From Chloracidobacterium sp. (GTDB taxonomy: Bacteria > Acidobacteriota > Blastocatellia > Pyrinomonadales > Pyrinomonadaceae), in NCBI GenBank assembly GCA_016716365.1, contig JADJWM010000010.1, positions 1 through 22,350 of the forward strand: 22,350 nt of DNA, given 5' to 3'. A model generated the notes under the pieces. The model was not told the origin of the DNA and ran no database searches. It saw only the letters and a program-made list of their open reading frames with translations. Shown here piece after piece: positions 1 through 7,461 of this stretch (position 1 is its first letter; every line of letters starts with the position of its first letter). Position numbers and translations under genes: made by a program.

Positions 1-2
1 TC

Positions 3-161
3 GTTATCGTCACGCACAATATGCAGCAGGCCGCCCGGGTGTCGGACAAAACGGCGTTCTTTATGCTGGGCAAGCTGGTGGAATACAATTCGACGGACAA
101 GATGTTCACCAACCCGGACGAGAAGCTCACGGAGGATTACATAACGGGAAGGTTCGGCTAA
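3..161 (+). CDS. pstB: PstB, phosphate ABC transporter ATPase, C-terminal fragment
   Basis: The reading frame is open from the window edge and gives 52 residues before TAA. The fragment begins with the H-loop region (V-I-V-T-H-N-M-Q-Q-A-A-R-V-S-D) followed by an F-F-M-L-G-K-L-V-E-Y stretch, then a tail ending T-E-D-Y-I-T-G-R-F-G. This is the usual C-terminus of PstB, the ATP-hydrolysing subunit of the high-affinity phosphate importer at the inner membrane. The Walker motifs lie outside the window. The phoU gene downstream supports the call, because pstB-phoU is the common order in Pst operons. Other ABC ATPases share the H-loop, but the tail and the context favour PstB. Confidence 0.9.
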   Translation, partial: VIVTHNMQQAARVSDKTAFFMLGKLVEYNSTDKMFTNPDEKLTEDYITGRFG

Positions 162-206
162 CCAAAACGGGCGTGGAATGCCTGCCGTGTGCTAGATTAT
201 CAACCG

Positions 207-884
207 ATGGAAAACAGGATCATAGACCAACAGTTGGGCCGCCTTAAGGACCGCATACTTCTACTCGGGGGAGCTACGGAGACGGCGTTGAGCCGCGCGA
301 TGGAGTCGCTCGCAAAACGAAACAGCGAGCTGGCGCAGAAGGTGCTCGACGAAGACAAGATAATCAACGAGATGGAGCTCGAGATCGACCGGATGAGCAT
401 CGAGATCATCGCGCTTCACCAACCGGCCGCTCACGACCTTCGATTCGTCATCGCCGTTGCGAAGATCACTCCGATCCTTGAACGAATAGCCGACCACGCC
501 TGCAATATCGCCGAATCGGCCCTTGTACTTAACACCGAGCCGCCGATCATGAAGCACTTCGACTTTTCGCGAATGGCGCAGGTCGCCGCAGAAATGTTAA
601 GGTCAGCGCTGGATGCGTTCACAACTGAAGACTCCGACGTCTCGCGGCGGGTTATCGCACGTGACAAAGAGATAGACGAAGGGTATCATCGCGCTTTTGG
701 CGAACTGCTCGAGTTGATGATCGACGATCCGACGTCGACCACGAGCGCCGCCCACCTGCTTTTTGTGGCTAAACACCTTGAACGGATCGGCGATTACGTG
801 AAAGATATCTGTGAGCTTAATGTCTATCTGCGCGAGGCCGTTTTTATTAAACACAGCAAGCAACTATCGAAAGAACAAGATTAG
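207..884 (+). CDS. phoU: PhoU, phosphate signalling regulator
   Basis: The 225-residue all-helical protein has the normal PhoU length, with two repeated three-helix bundles. Each carries the family's E/D-rich metal-binding type of motif; residues R-I-A-D-H-A-C-N-I-A-E in the first half match R-I-G-D-Y-V-K-D-I in the second. Known family role: PhoU links the Pst transporter to the PhoR/PhoB two-component system and restrains phosphate uptake. The ATG at 207 was chosen because PhoU homologs begin shortly before the R-L-K-D-R-I-L helix. An in-frame GTG at 189 would add six residues, and neither start has a clear ribosome binding site. The gene follows pstB by about 45 bp and precedes the DUF47 gene by 9 bp, so the three are probably co-transcribed. 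Confidence 0.93.
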   Translation: MENRIIDQQLGRLKDRILLLGGATETALSRAMESLAKRNSELAQKVLDEDKIINEMELEIDRMSIEIIALHQPAAHDLRFVIAVAKITPILERIADHACNIAESALVLNTEPPIMKHFDFSRMAQVAAEMLRSALDAFTTEDSDVSRRVIARDKEIDEGYHRAFGELLELMIDDPTSTTSAAHLLFVAKHLERIGDYVKDICELNVYLREAVFIKHSKQLSKEQD

Positions 885-893
885 AGGTCCGAA

Positions 894-1514
894 ATGGGAT
901 TCAGTTTCTTACCGAAAGAGGACGAATATTTCGCGTTCTTTTCTCAGATGGGAGAAAAGATAGAGCAGAGTTCGGATCTTCTCGTGCAGATGTGTGAGGA
1001 GGATGTCTCGAAGCACGCGACCTTTACTAAACGTATCAAGGACGTTGAGCACGAGTGTGACGAGATAACCCACAAGATCACCACGAAGCTGAACAAATCG
1101 TTCATCACGCCCTTCGACCGGGAGGATATCTATCATCTGGCAGTCGCCCTGGATGACATTTGCGACTATATCGACGCGGGCGCGCGGGCCATAGTGATGT
1201 ACAGCCTTGGCGTACCTAACAATCACACGATCGATCTCGCAAAGGTGATCCAGAGCCTTAGCAGAGAGATAAGTAAGACCCTTTCGATGCTTCGCAAACC
1301 AGACGCGATCAACACGCATTTCGTTGAGATCCATCGGCTTGAGAATGAGGCTGACGATATCTATTTCAAGGCGATCAAGGAACTATTCTCCAACGGCAGC
1401 GACGCATTGAACGTCATTCGCATGAAAGAGATCTATGAGATCCTGGAACATGCGACCGACCGGTGCGAAAGCGTAGCGAATATTATCGAAAGCATAGTTC
1501 TCAAGCACAATTGA
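894..1514 (+). CDS. DUF47 / PhoU-like phosphate transport regulator
   Basis: This 206-residue helical protein belongs to the DUF47 (Pit accessory, PhoU-related) family. It shows the family's N-terminal F-S-F-L-P-K-E-D-E-Y-F-A-F-F segment, the central T-P-F-D-R-E-D-I-Y-H-L motif, an A-L-D-D-I-C-D-Y-I-D-A metal-binding-like helix, and the C-terminal E-I-Y-E-I-L-E-H-A-T-D-R-C-E-S-V-A-N segment. DUF47 proteins are often encoded beside PiT permeases and are thought to modulate them; here the Pit gene is next, 112 bp downstream. A short AGAGG just before the start codon may be the ribosome binding site. The TGA stop overlaps the first unit of a 7-bp tandem array. The direct biochemical role is not established from sequence. 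Confidence 0.9.
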   Translation: MGFSFLPKEDEYFAFFSQMGEKIEQSSDLLVQMCEEDVSKHATFTKRIKDVEHECDEITHKITTKLNKSFITPFDREDIYHLAVALDDICDYIDAGARAIVMYSLGVPNNHTIDLAKVIQSLSREISKTLSMLRKPDAINTHFVEIHRLENEADDIYFKAIKELFSNGSDALNVIRMKEIYEILEHATDRCESVANIIESIVLKHN

Positions 1515-1560
1515 GCCAGTAGCCGGTAGCCAGTATTCAGTAGACGGCGGTAAGACCGCC
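1514..1560 (+). repeat. Heptamer array followed by a short hairpin
   Basis: Four tandem 7-bp units (AGCCAGT, AGCCGGT, AGCCAGT, ATTCAGT) run from 1514 to 1541, and the first shares its A with the TGA stop of the DUF47 gene. A perfect 6-bp hairpin follows: GGCGGT at 1546-1551 and ACCGCC at 1555-1560, with a 3-nt loop. There is no T-run after it, so it is a poor intrinsic terminator. The array belongs to the same 7-bp-period class as those in the mre cluster, though its unit sequence differs. Confidence 0.7.
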
Positions 1561-1626
1561 AACGGTACTCATGGCGCGGGTCGACGCGTTTCTGCCAATT
1601 GACCCCTGCCTTCTGCACACTGTTCC

Positions 1627-2703
<1,077 letters not shown>

Positions 2704-2804
2704 CGGGGGCCGGCGGGGCCGGTGCTTGCTAATTCGAATTCCAAGCGCAATGATTTTCACTTGAGCGAGGGTTGGCCGCCGTTAGGCCGGCCCGGGAGAT
2801 AGCA

Positions 2805-3917
2805 ATGTCAGCTGTGCTTGAACAGGTCCGCCCGCTGGAAGATTTTCTGGTGATGCCCGAGACCGAGATCGCCGAGCGGATCGACGCGGCAAGGGCAGAA
2901 CTCGGCAAACGTGTCGTCGTCCTCGGCCACCACTACCAGCGCGACGACGTCATTCGCCATGCCGACCTGACCGGTGATTCCTACCAGCTTTCGGTTATGG
3001 CCTCGCAGACTGCCGCCGAAACCATTATTTTCTGCGGCGTTCATTTCATGGCCGAATCGGCGAATATCCTCGGAAAACCGGAACAACGCGTGATACTGCC
3101 CGACCTTGGCGCCGGATGCTCGATGGCCGATATGGCTTCCATCGACCAGGTCGAGGACGCGTGGGAGCAGCTTGGCGAGATCGGAGTGCTTGAACAAAAG
3201 GTCGCGCCGATCACCTACATGAACTCGTCTGCCGCGATCAAGGCGTTCTGCGGTAGGAACGACGGCGTCGTTTGCACGTCGTCGAACGCTGTCCCGCTGT
3301 TCGAGATCTATCTTCGGGATTACGAGAAGATGTTCTTTTTCCCGGACCAGCATCTGGGGAGGAACACCGGGGCGAAGTTCGGCATTCCGCTCGACAAGAT
3401 GGTGGTCTGGAACCCGCACGAAGAACTCGGCGGGAATTCGCCGGAGGACCTGTTGGCGGCGAAGCTGATACTTTGGCGGGGCCACTGTTCAGTGCATGGG
3501 CGATTCAAGGCCTGGCACGTCGATAAGATCCGCGAAGAAGTGCCGGGCGTGCAAGTGCTGGTGCATCCCGAATGCACACGAGAGGTCGTCGAAAAAAGCG
3601 ACTTGGACGGCTCGACATCATTCATCATCAAGACGGTCGAGAATTCGCCGCCAGGTTCGAAATGGGCGATCGGGACCGAGGTCAACCTGGTAAAAAGACT
3701 TGCGGACCGCTTTCCCGATAAGGAGATCCACCTGCTTGCGCCGGATCTTTGCATGTGCGCGACGATGTACAGGATCGCCCCGCAAAACCTGGCCTGGGCC
3801 ATCGAGAACGTCCGCGGCGGGAACGTCGTGAACGAGATCGTCGTGGACGGTCAGACGAAGCATTACGCGAACATTGCGTTGGAGCGGATGATCTCGCTGA
3901 CGGAGAAAAAGAGTTAA
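2805..3917 (+). CDS. nadA: Quinolinate synthase NadA
   Basis: The product is 370 residues. It condenses iminoaspartate with dihydroxyacetone phosphate to quinolinate in de novo NAD synthesis, using an oxygen-labile [4Fe-4S] cluster in the cytoplasm. Visible family marks are V-V-L-G-H-H-Y-Q-R near residue 45, D-S-Y-Q-L-S, and conserved cysteine blocks at C77 (F-C-G-V-H-F-M-A-E), C157 (V-C-T-S-S-N-A) and C316/C318 (D-L-C-M-C-A-T-M), plus H-P-E-C-T. The ATG at 2805 is preferred over an in-frame start 33 bp upstream because GGGAGAT sits at the right distance before it. No nadB or nadC is visible nearby. A [4Fe-4S] ferredoxin gene follows after 72 bp. Confidence 0.96.
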   Translation: MSAVLEQVRPLEDFLVMPETEIAERIDAARAELGKRVVVLGHHYQRDDVIRHADLTGDSYQLSVMASQTAAETIIFCGVHFMAESANILGKPEQRVILPDLGAGCSMADMASIDQVEDAWEQLGEIGVLEQKVAPITYMNSSAAIKAFCGRNDGVVCTSSNAVPLFEIYLRDYEKMFFFPDQHLGRNTGAKFGIPLDKMVVWNPHEELGGNSPEDLLAAKLILWRGHCSVHGRFKAWHVDKIREEVPGVQVLVHPECTREVVEKSDLDGSTSFIIKTVENSPPGSKWAIGTEVNLVKRLADRFPDKEIHLLAPDLCMCATMYRIAPQNLAWAIENVRGGNVVNEIVVDGQTKHYANIALERMISLTEKKS

Positions 3918-3980
3918 ACGCAAAGACGCGAAGACGCAGAGTTTGCTTATAGATTCTTTGCTTCTTAGCATCTTTGCGTT
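3917..3980 (+). repeat. Octamer-type repeat with 10-bp inverted repeat
   Basis: Three degenerate 8-bp units of the ACGCAAAG type follow the nadA stop. AACGCAAAGA at 3917-3926 is exactly complementary to TCTTTGCGTT at 3971-3980, with a 44-nt loop. It fills almost the entire gap between nadA and the ferredoxin gene. It could act as an RNA hairpin, but the long loop and lack of a T-run make terminator function doubtful. Confidence 0.6.
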
Positions 3981-3989
3981 GAGATTCTT

Positions 3990-4244
3990 ATGGCCGAGGT
4001 AAGTGACAAGCTTCCCGATAATGTCCCGGGGCCCTTTTATGTCGATCGTGAATGCATAGATTGCGACGTTTGCCGCGATACGGCGCCGGCGAACTTTAAG
4101 CGTAACGACGAGAACGGCTATTCCTATCTTTACAAGCAGCCGGAAACAGAAGAGGAACTCGAGCTTTGCGTCGAGGCGATGAATGCTTGTCCGGTCGAGG
4201 CGATCGGAGACGACGGTGAAGAGGCAATAAAACGGACCGCATGA
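3990..4244 (+). CDS. Small single-cluster [4Fe-4S] ferredoxin
   Basis: The product is 84 residues. Cysteines C22, C25 and C28 form C-x-x-C-x-x-C, and C67 lies in the A-C-P-V-E-A-I motif, giving the four ligands of one [4Fe-4S] cluster. C60 could form a disulfide or be an alternative ligand. There is no signal peptide and the protein is acidic, as expected for a cytosolic electron carrier. Its place behind nadA suggests it may serve Fe-S enzymes such as NadA, but that is inference; ferredoxins of this kind serve many partners. The gap after nadA is mostly repeat, and no clear ribosome binding site is seen. Confidence 0.9.
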   Translation: MAEVSDKLPDNVPGPFYVDRECIDCDVCRDTAPANFKRNDENGYSYLYKQPETEEELELCVEAMNACPVEAIGDDGEEAIKRTA

Positions 4245-4304
4245 CCGGAGCCCCGCGCGCTTCCGGACGAGAACAAACCAAGGGAAATGGAAAGGGGGAT
4301 GACC

Positions 4305-5903
4305 ATGAGAAAAACTACTATCTTTTTGGTAACACTGGTGTTAATGGCAGGAGCCGCATCGGCCCAGAGATCGTGGCTGGACCGACCGGTCGATTCAAAC
4401 TGGAACAGCGGGAACGGCGTGGTCCCGAATGCCCCACGGAACGTCGGAAGGATCGAAGGCGTGTGCCAGGACCAGGTCCGGCAGCCGGAGAGCATTGCCG
4501 ACCGCGCCGTGACGCGTGCCGGATGGTTCCTGTTCGGAGCATCTCAGAGCTACGGCCCGGTGACGCTTGTGACGGCCATGGCCGATGTTGACGGGATGTG
4601 CCGACCGAACAACTACAATGCGTTCGTTTTTGTCGGGAGCCGCTTTGCCGGGACGCTGTCGCCGACTCCCGCCGGGGCACGTTCAGACGGTGCGATCGGA
4701 TCCGTGCACCTTGTTGGCCCGACGCGTATCACCGCGGAGTTTGCCAGATATACGTCGCAGGACGCTCTTTGCTGCCCCTCGCAGATGAGTTTTGTCGAAT
4801 ATGCGATATCGAGCGGGGCTCGGCCCGTGGTCCGTGTCGAAGACGTCCGGACCGAAGCCGTGTGCCGAGATGGGGGCGTCGTCGAGACTCAGGACAACGT
4901 CGTTTCCGGTACGGTGACGTACCGCCAGCGAAGCGCTTTGCCGCGGACAGCCGTCCTGATCGTGAAGATCGTGGATGTTTCGCGGCAGGACGTCTCTTCG
5001 ACGGTGGTTGCCGAGCAGCGTATCGAGACCGCTGGCAAGCAAGTGCCCATCTCGTTCGATATTGCTTATGACCGGAGCAGGATCCAGGAACGCAACAGCT
5101 ACGCGATCCAGGCAGAGATCCGCGACGGCGGACGGCTGCTGTTCATCACCGACACGCGGTACCCGGTCATTACACAAGGCAATCCTCGGTCGGTCGAGGT
5201 AACGGTGGTTCCCGTCGGCGGCGGTCCCGGACAAAGGGGCGGGACGATCCGCGGCACCGTCACGTTCCGCGAGCGCATTGCGCTGCCGGCGAACTCGGAA
5301 GTGATGGTCAAGCTTGTCGATTCGGCCGACCGGAACGGCACCCCGGTCGCTGAGACCACGTTTTCGACCGCCAACCGGCAGCCGCCCTTTTCGTTCGAGC
5401 TTGATTACGAGCCGCGCGACATAAACCGCCAGCGGAACTACGAACTGTATGCTGAGATCCGCACGGCCGGAAGGCTGCGGTTCAAGAGCGATGCCGGCCA
5501 GAGGGTCGAACTTAGCGGAAACCGTACGGACAATGTGGACCTTGTGTTAAGGTCGGCGGCCGACGCGCCAGAACCGATAACCGGCCGGTCGCTGGACCTA
5601 TCAAGGCTGGGAGCCGGTTCGATCAAGATCGGCGATCGCAGCACGCAGTTCCTTATCCGCGGAAGCGTGACCGTCAGAACGGACGGCACCGCCGAGGTGA
5701 CTGTTTCAAGCCTGGAGGGAACTTACAGATTCGGCGGAAAACTTAGCTATTTCGACAGCGGGACGGTCAAGATATCGGTCGAGAATTCGGGCAACGCGGA
5801 CGCAAGCGGCGAGATCGAGGTAAGGTACAGCGGGCGGAATATGCGTTCCTTAACGGGTACGGACCTGGTGTTGGACGGACAGGCGGTCACACTCCGCTTT
5901 TAG
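4305..5903 (+). CDS. Secreted protein with two tandem YbaY-like domains
   Basis: The product is 532 residues with a clear signal peptide (M-R-K-T-T-I-F-L-V-T-L-V-L-M-A-G-A-A-S-A) and a probable cleavage before Q-R-S-W. It has no lipobox cysteine. An N-terminal region (about 25-195) is unrecognised. Two internal repeats follow, about 200-305 and 311-414. Each starts G-T-V-T-Y/F-R-x-R-x-A-L-P and continues V-K-I/L-V-D, which resembles the YbaY/YscW lipoprotein-chaperone fold (PF09619). A beta-rich C-terminal region of about 110 residues follows. The ATG at 4305 has AAAGGGGG six bases upstream; in-frame ATGs at 4287 and 4299 are less well placed. It is probably exported to the periplasm or outer membrane. 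The function is unknown. Confidence 0.75.
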   Translation: MRKTTIFLVTLVLMAGAASAQRSWLDRPVDSNWNSGNGVVPNAPRNVGRIEGVCQDQVRQPESIADRAVTRAGWFLFGASQSYGPVTLVTAMADVDGMCRPNNYNAFVFVGSRFAGTLSPTPAGARSDGAIGSVHLVGPTRITAEFARYTSQDALCCPSQMSFVEYAISSGARPVVRVEDVRTEAVCRDGGVVETQDNVVSGTVTYRQRSALPRTAVLIVKIVDVSRQDVSSTVVAEQRIETAGKQVPISFDIAYDRSRIQERNSYAIQAEIRDGGRLLFITDTRYPVITQGNPRSVEVTVVPVGGGPGQRGGTIRGTVTFRERIALPANSEVMVKLVDSADRNGTPVAETTFSTANRQPPFSFELDYEPRDINRQRNYELYAEIRTAGRLRFKSDAGQRVELSGNRTDNVDLVLRSAADAPEPITGRSLDLSRLGAGSIKIGDRSTQFLIRGSVTVRTDGTAEVTVSSLEGTYRFGGKLSYFDSGTVKISVENSGNADASGEIEVRYSGRNMRSLTGTDLVLDGQAVTLRF

Positions 5904-5922
5904 CGAAAATCGGGGACGGGCA

Positions 5923-6342
5923 TCAGACGGTGATCTTGATCATCCCGTCCTCGATGCTCACCTCGTATTTTTCGACACCGCAAGACTTTTTTGTGAAGCA
6001 ATCGCCCGTGCGAACGTCGAAACGGTAGCCGTGCAGGCTGCATTCGACTATGCCCCCGTAGAGGCGGGAATCGGCAAGCGGATAGCCCTTGTGCGGACAG
6101 AAGTTCTCTATCGCGTAGAAGGTTCCGCCGACATTGTATAGGGCCAGTTCGGAGCCGTCCTTTAGCTTTACGGTCGCACCACGCCCGGGCGGGACCGACT
6201 CGGCCCTCCCGACCGTGACCTGTCGGCCCTCACGCTTCGGCTTTCGTTTATTTTCCTTTTGTTTACCCATTCTCACGTAATGCTGAAGCCTACGTTCAAG
6301 CAAGGGCCGCGTAGGCCCGTTGATCATTTTGCCCTTGGTCAT
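5923..6342 (-). CDS. Rieske-type [2Fe-2S] protein, NirD-like
   Basis: The product is up to 139 residues. Rieske ligands are visible as C82-P-H84 (F-C-P-H-K-G-Y-P-L) and C101-x-x-H104 (C-S-L-H-G-Y-R-F-D). The linker between the two ligand loops is short, as in small cytosolic Rieske proteins such as NirD or dioxygenase ferredoxins. The first 40 residues are basic and low in conservation. An internal ATG at 6270 would give 115 residues, closer to the usual length, so the start is uncertain. It converges with the YbaY-like gene (19-bp gap) and is divergent from the CBS gene. No nitrite reductase or oxygenase partner is in the window, so its redox partner is unknown. Confidence 0.85.
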   Translation of the reverse strand: MTKGKMINGPTRPLLERRLQHYVRMGKQKENKRKPKREGRQVTVGRAESVPPGRGATVKLKDGSELALYNVGGTFYAIENFCPHKGYPLADSRLYGGIVECSLHGYRFDVRTGDCFTKKSCGVEKYEVSIEDGMIKITV

Positions 6343-6393
6343 GCGAGGGCATCAGCATTTTTTTCAGTTTCGCCAATTCAAAACGTAAATCGC

Positions 6394-6414
6394 AAATTTC
6401 AAATTTCAAATTTC
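6394..6414 (+). repeat. Heptamer array (AAATTTC x3)
   Basis: Three exact tandem AAATTTC units lie between the divergent Rieske and CBS genes, flanked by degenerate copies. This is another member of the 7-bp-period array class found in several gaps of this window. Confidence 0.7.
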
Positions 6415-6498
6415 AGATCTGAGATACCAGGTCTTCGAACCTCTTGCTTTATCGTGCATAGTCAAACAAAATAGGTCAAAGGAGTCTCGAGCAAGCGC

Positions 6499-6960
6499 AT
6501 GACCGAATCGACCGCTAAAACGCGCATCCGGTGCCGCGATATCATGACGAGCAGCGTGACGACCGCTGCCCGTGACAATACGTTGCGCGATGTGGCGGCG
6601 ATGATGCGCGAGGGCGACATGGGATCGGTTCCCGTGGTCGAAGACGGAAAACTCGTCGGGATCGTTACAGACCGCGACATCGTTGTGCGAGCGGTCGCCG
6701 AGGGAAAAGGGCCGGAAACGAGCGTGGCAGAGGCGATGACAACCGACATTTTCTCGGTCAAGCCCGGCGACTTTGCCTTCGAGGCCGTCCGGCTGATGGG
6801 CGACAAACAGGTGCGCCGCATTCCCGTCGTCGATGAAGACGGCAAGCTCGCTGGGATCATCGCGATGGCCGACGTCGCGCTCGAAATGGAAGACGAGAGG
6901 GAAATAGCGGAAACACTCGAGGAGATCTCGAGCGGTGCCGGTTTTTGGGGAAAGAAGTAG
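6499..6960 (+). CDS. Two-CBS-domain protein
   Basis: The 153-residue protein consists almost entirely of a CBS pair (Bateman module). The first domain runs about 12-65 with I-M-T-S-S-V-T-T-A, M-G-S-V-P-V-V-E-D-G and G-I-V-T-D-R-D-I. The second runs about 76-130 with A-M-T-T-D-I-F-S-V, V-R-R-I-P-V-V-D-E-D-G and G-I-I-A-M-A-D-V. Such stand-alone CBS pairs bind adenosine nucleotides and regulate partner proteins. The partner here cannot be told. The short acidic C-terminal tail ends G-A-G-F-W-G-K-K. It precedes the hsp20-lon pair by about 100 bp on the same strand, which hints at a stress role but does not prove it. A weak promoter-like TTGCTT-17-CAAAAT lies at 6444-6472. Confidence 0.92.
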   Translation: MTESTAKTRIRCRDIMTSSVTTAARDNTLRDVAAMMREGDMGSVPVVEDGKLVGIVTDRDIVVRAVAEGKGPETSVAEAMTTDIFSVKPGDFAFEAVRLMGDKQVRRIPVVDEDGKLAGIIAMADVALEMEDEREIAETLEEISSGAGFWGKK

Positions 6961-7059
6961 GAAAGGCTTTCCGGCCTGTCCTTACAGCTCGTTGTGACCT
7001 GGACTGGAATTGAATTCGTTATTGCAGGCGTCAGGCTGGAAAGTCTGTCGTACTAAGAC

Positions 7060-7446
7060 ATGGCCAAGTCGACAAATCGTTATTTTCAGTTCCTCGGCTC
7101 GTCGAAGAACGCGCGGTCGGGGCAGCTTTGGTATCCGGCGGCGGATGTTTACCGGACGCCCGAAGGCTGGGTGGTCAAGGTCGAACTGGCCGGCGTCTCG
7201 GTCGAGGATGTCGAGATCGACGTTCAGGGCAACGTGCTCACGATCGCCGGGTGCCGCAAGGACCGCTCGTGCGGCTACGGCGGATCCTATGAGCAGATGG
7301 AAATAACCTACAGCCGTTTTGAAAAGACGCTGAAATTCCCGGCGTCGATCGAAGGAGTCAAGCTCGATCATATGTTTGAGAACGGCCTGCTGATAATCCG
7401 GCTGAAAAGAGGAGAGGCAGTAGAAACGAAGGCCGACGCCGTCTAA
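7060..7446 (+). CDS. Hsp20 / alpha-crystallin small heat shock protein
   Basis: The 128-residue protein matches the Hsp20 family. An N-terminal arm leads into W-Y-P-A-A-D-V-Y-R-T-P-E-G-W-V-V-K-V-E-L-A-G-V, the start of the alpha-crystallin domain. The domain ends with F-E-N-G-L-L-I-I-R-L-K-R, the usual terminal strand. These ATP-independent chaperones hold unfolding proteins in soluble form. The canonical C-terminal I-x-I/V tail that docks oligomers is not evident; the protein ends V-E-T-K-A-D-A-V. The stop lies 15 bp before lon, so chaperone and protease are probably one transcription unit. No CIRCE or other heat-shock operator was recognised upstream. Confidence 0.93.
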   Translation: MAKSTNRYFQFLGSSKNARSGQLWYPAADVYRTPEGWVVKVELAGVSVEDVEIDVQGNVLTIAGCRKDRSCGYGGSYEQMEITYSRFEKTLKFPASIEGVKLDHMFENGLLIIRLKRGEAVETKADAV

Positions 7447-7461
7447 GAAAAGGGGAAAGCG

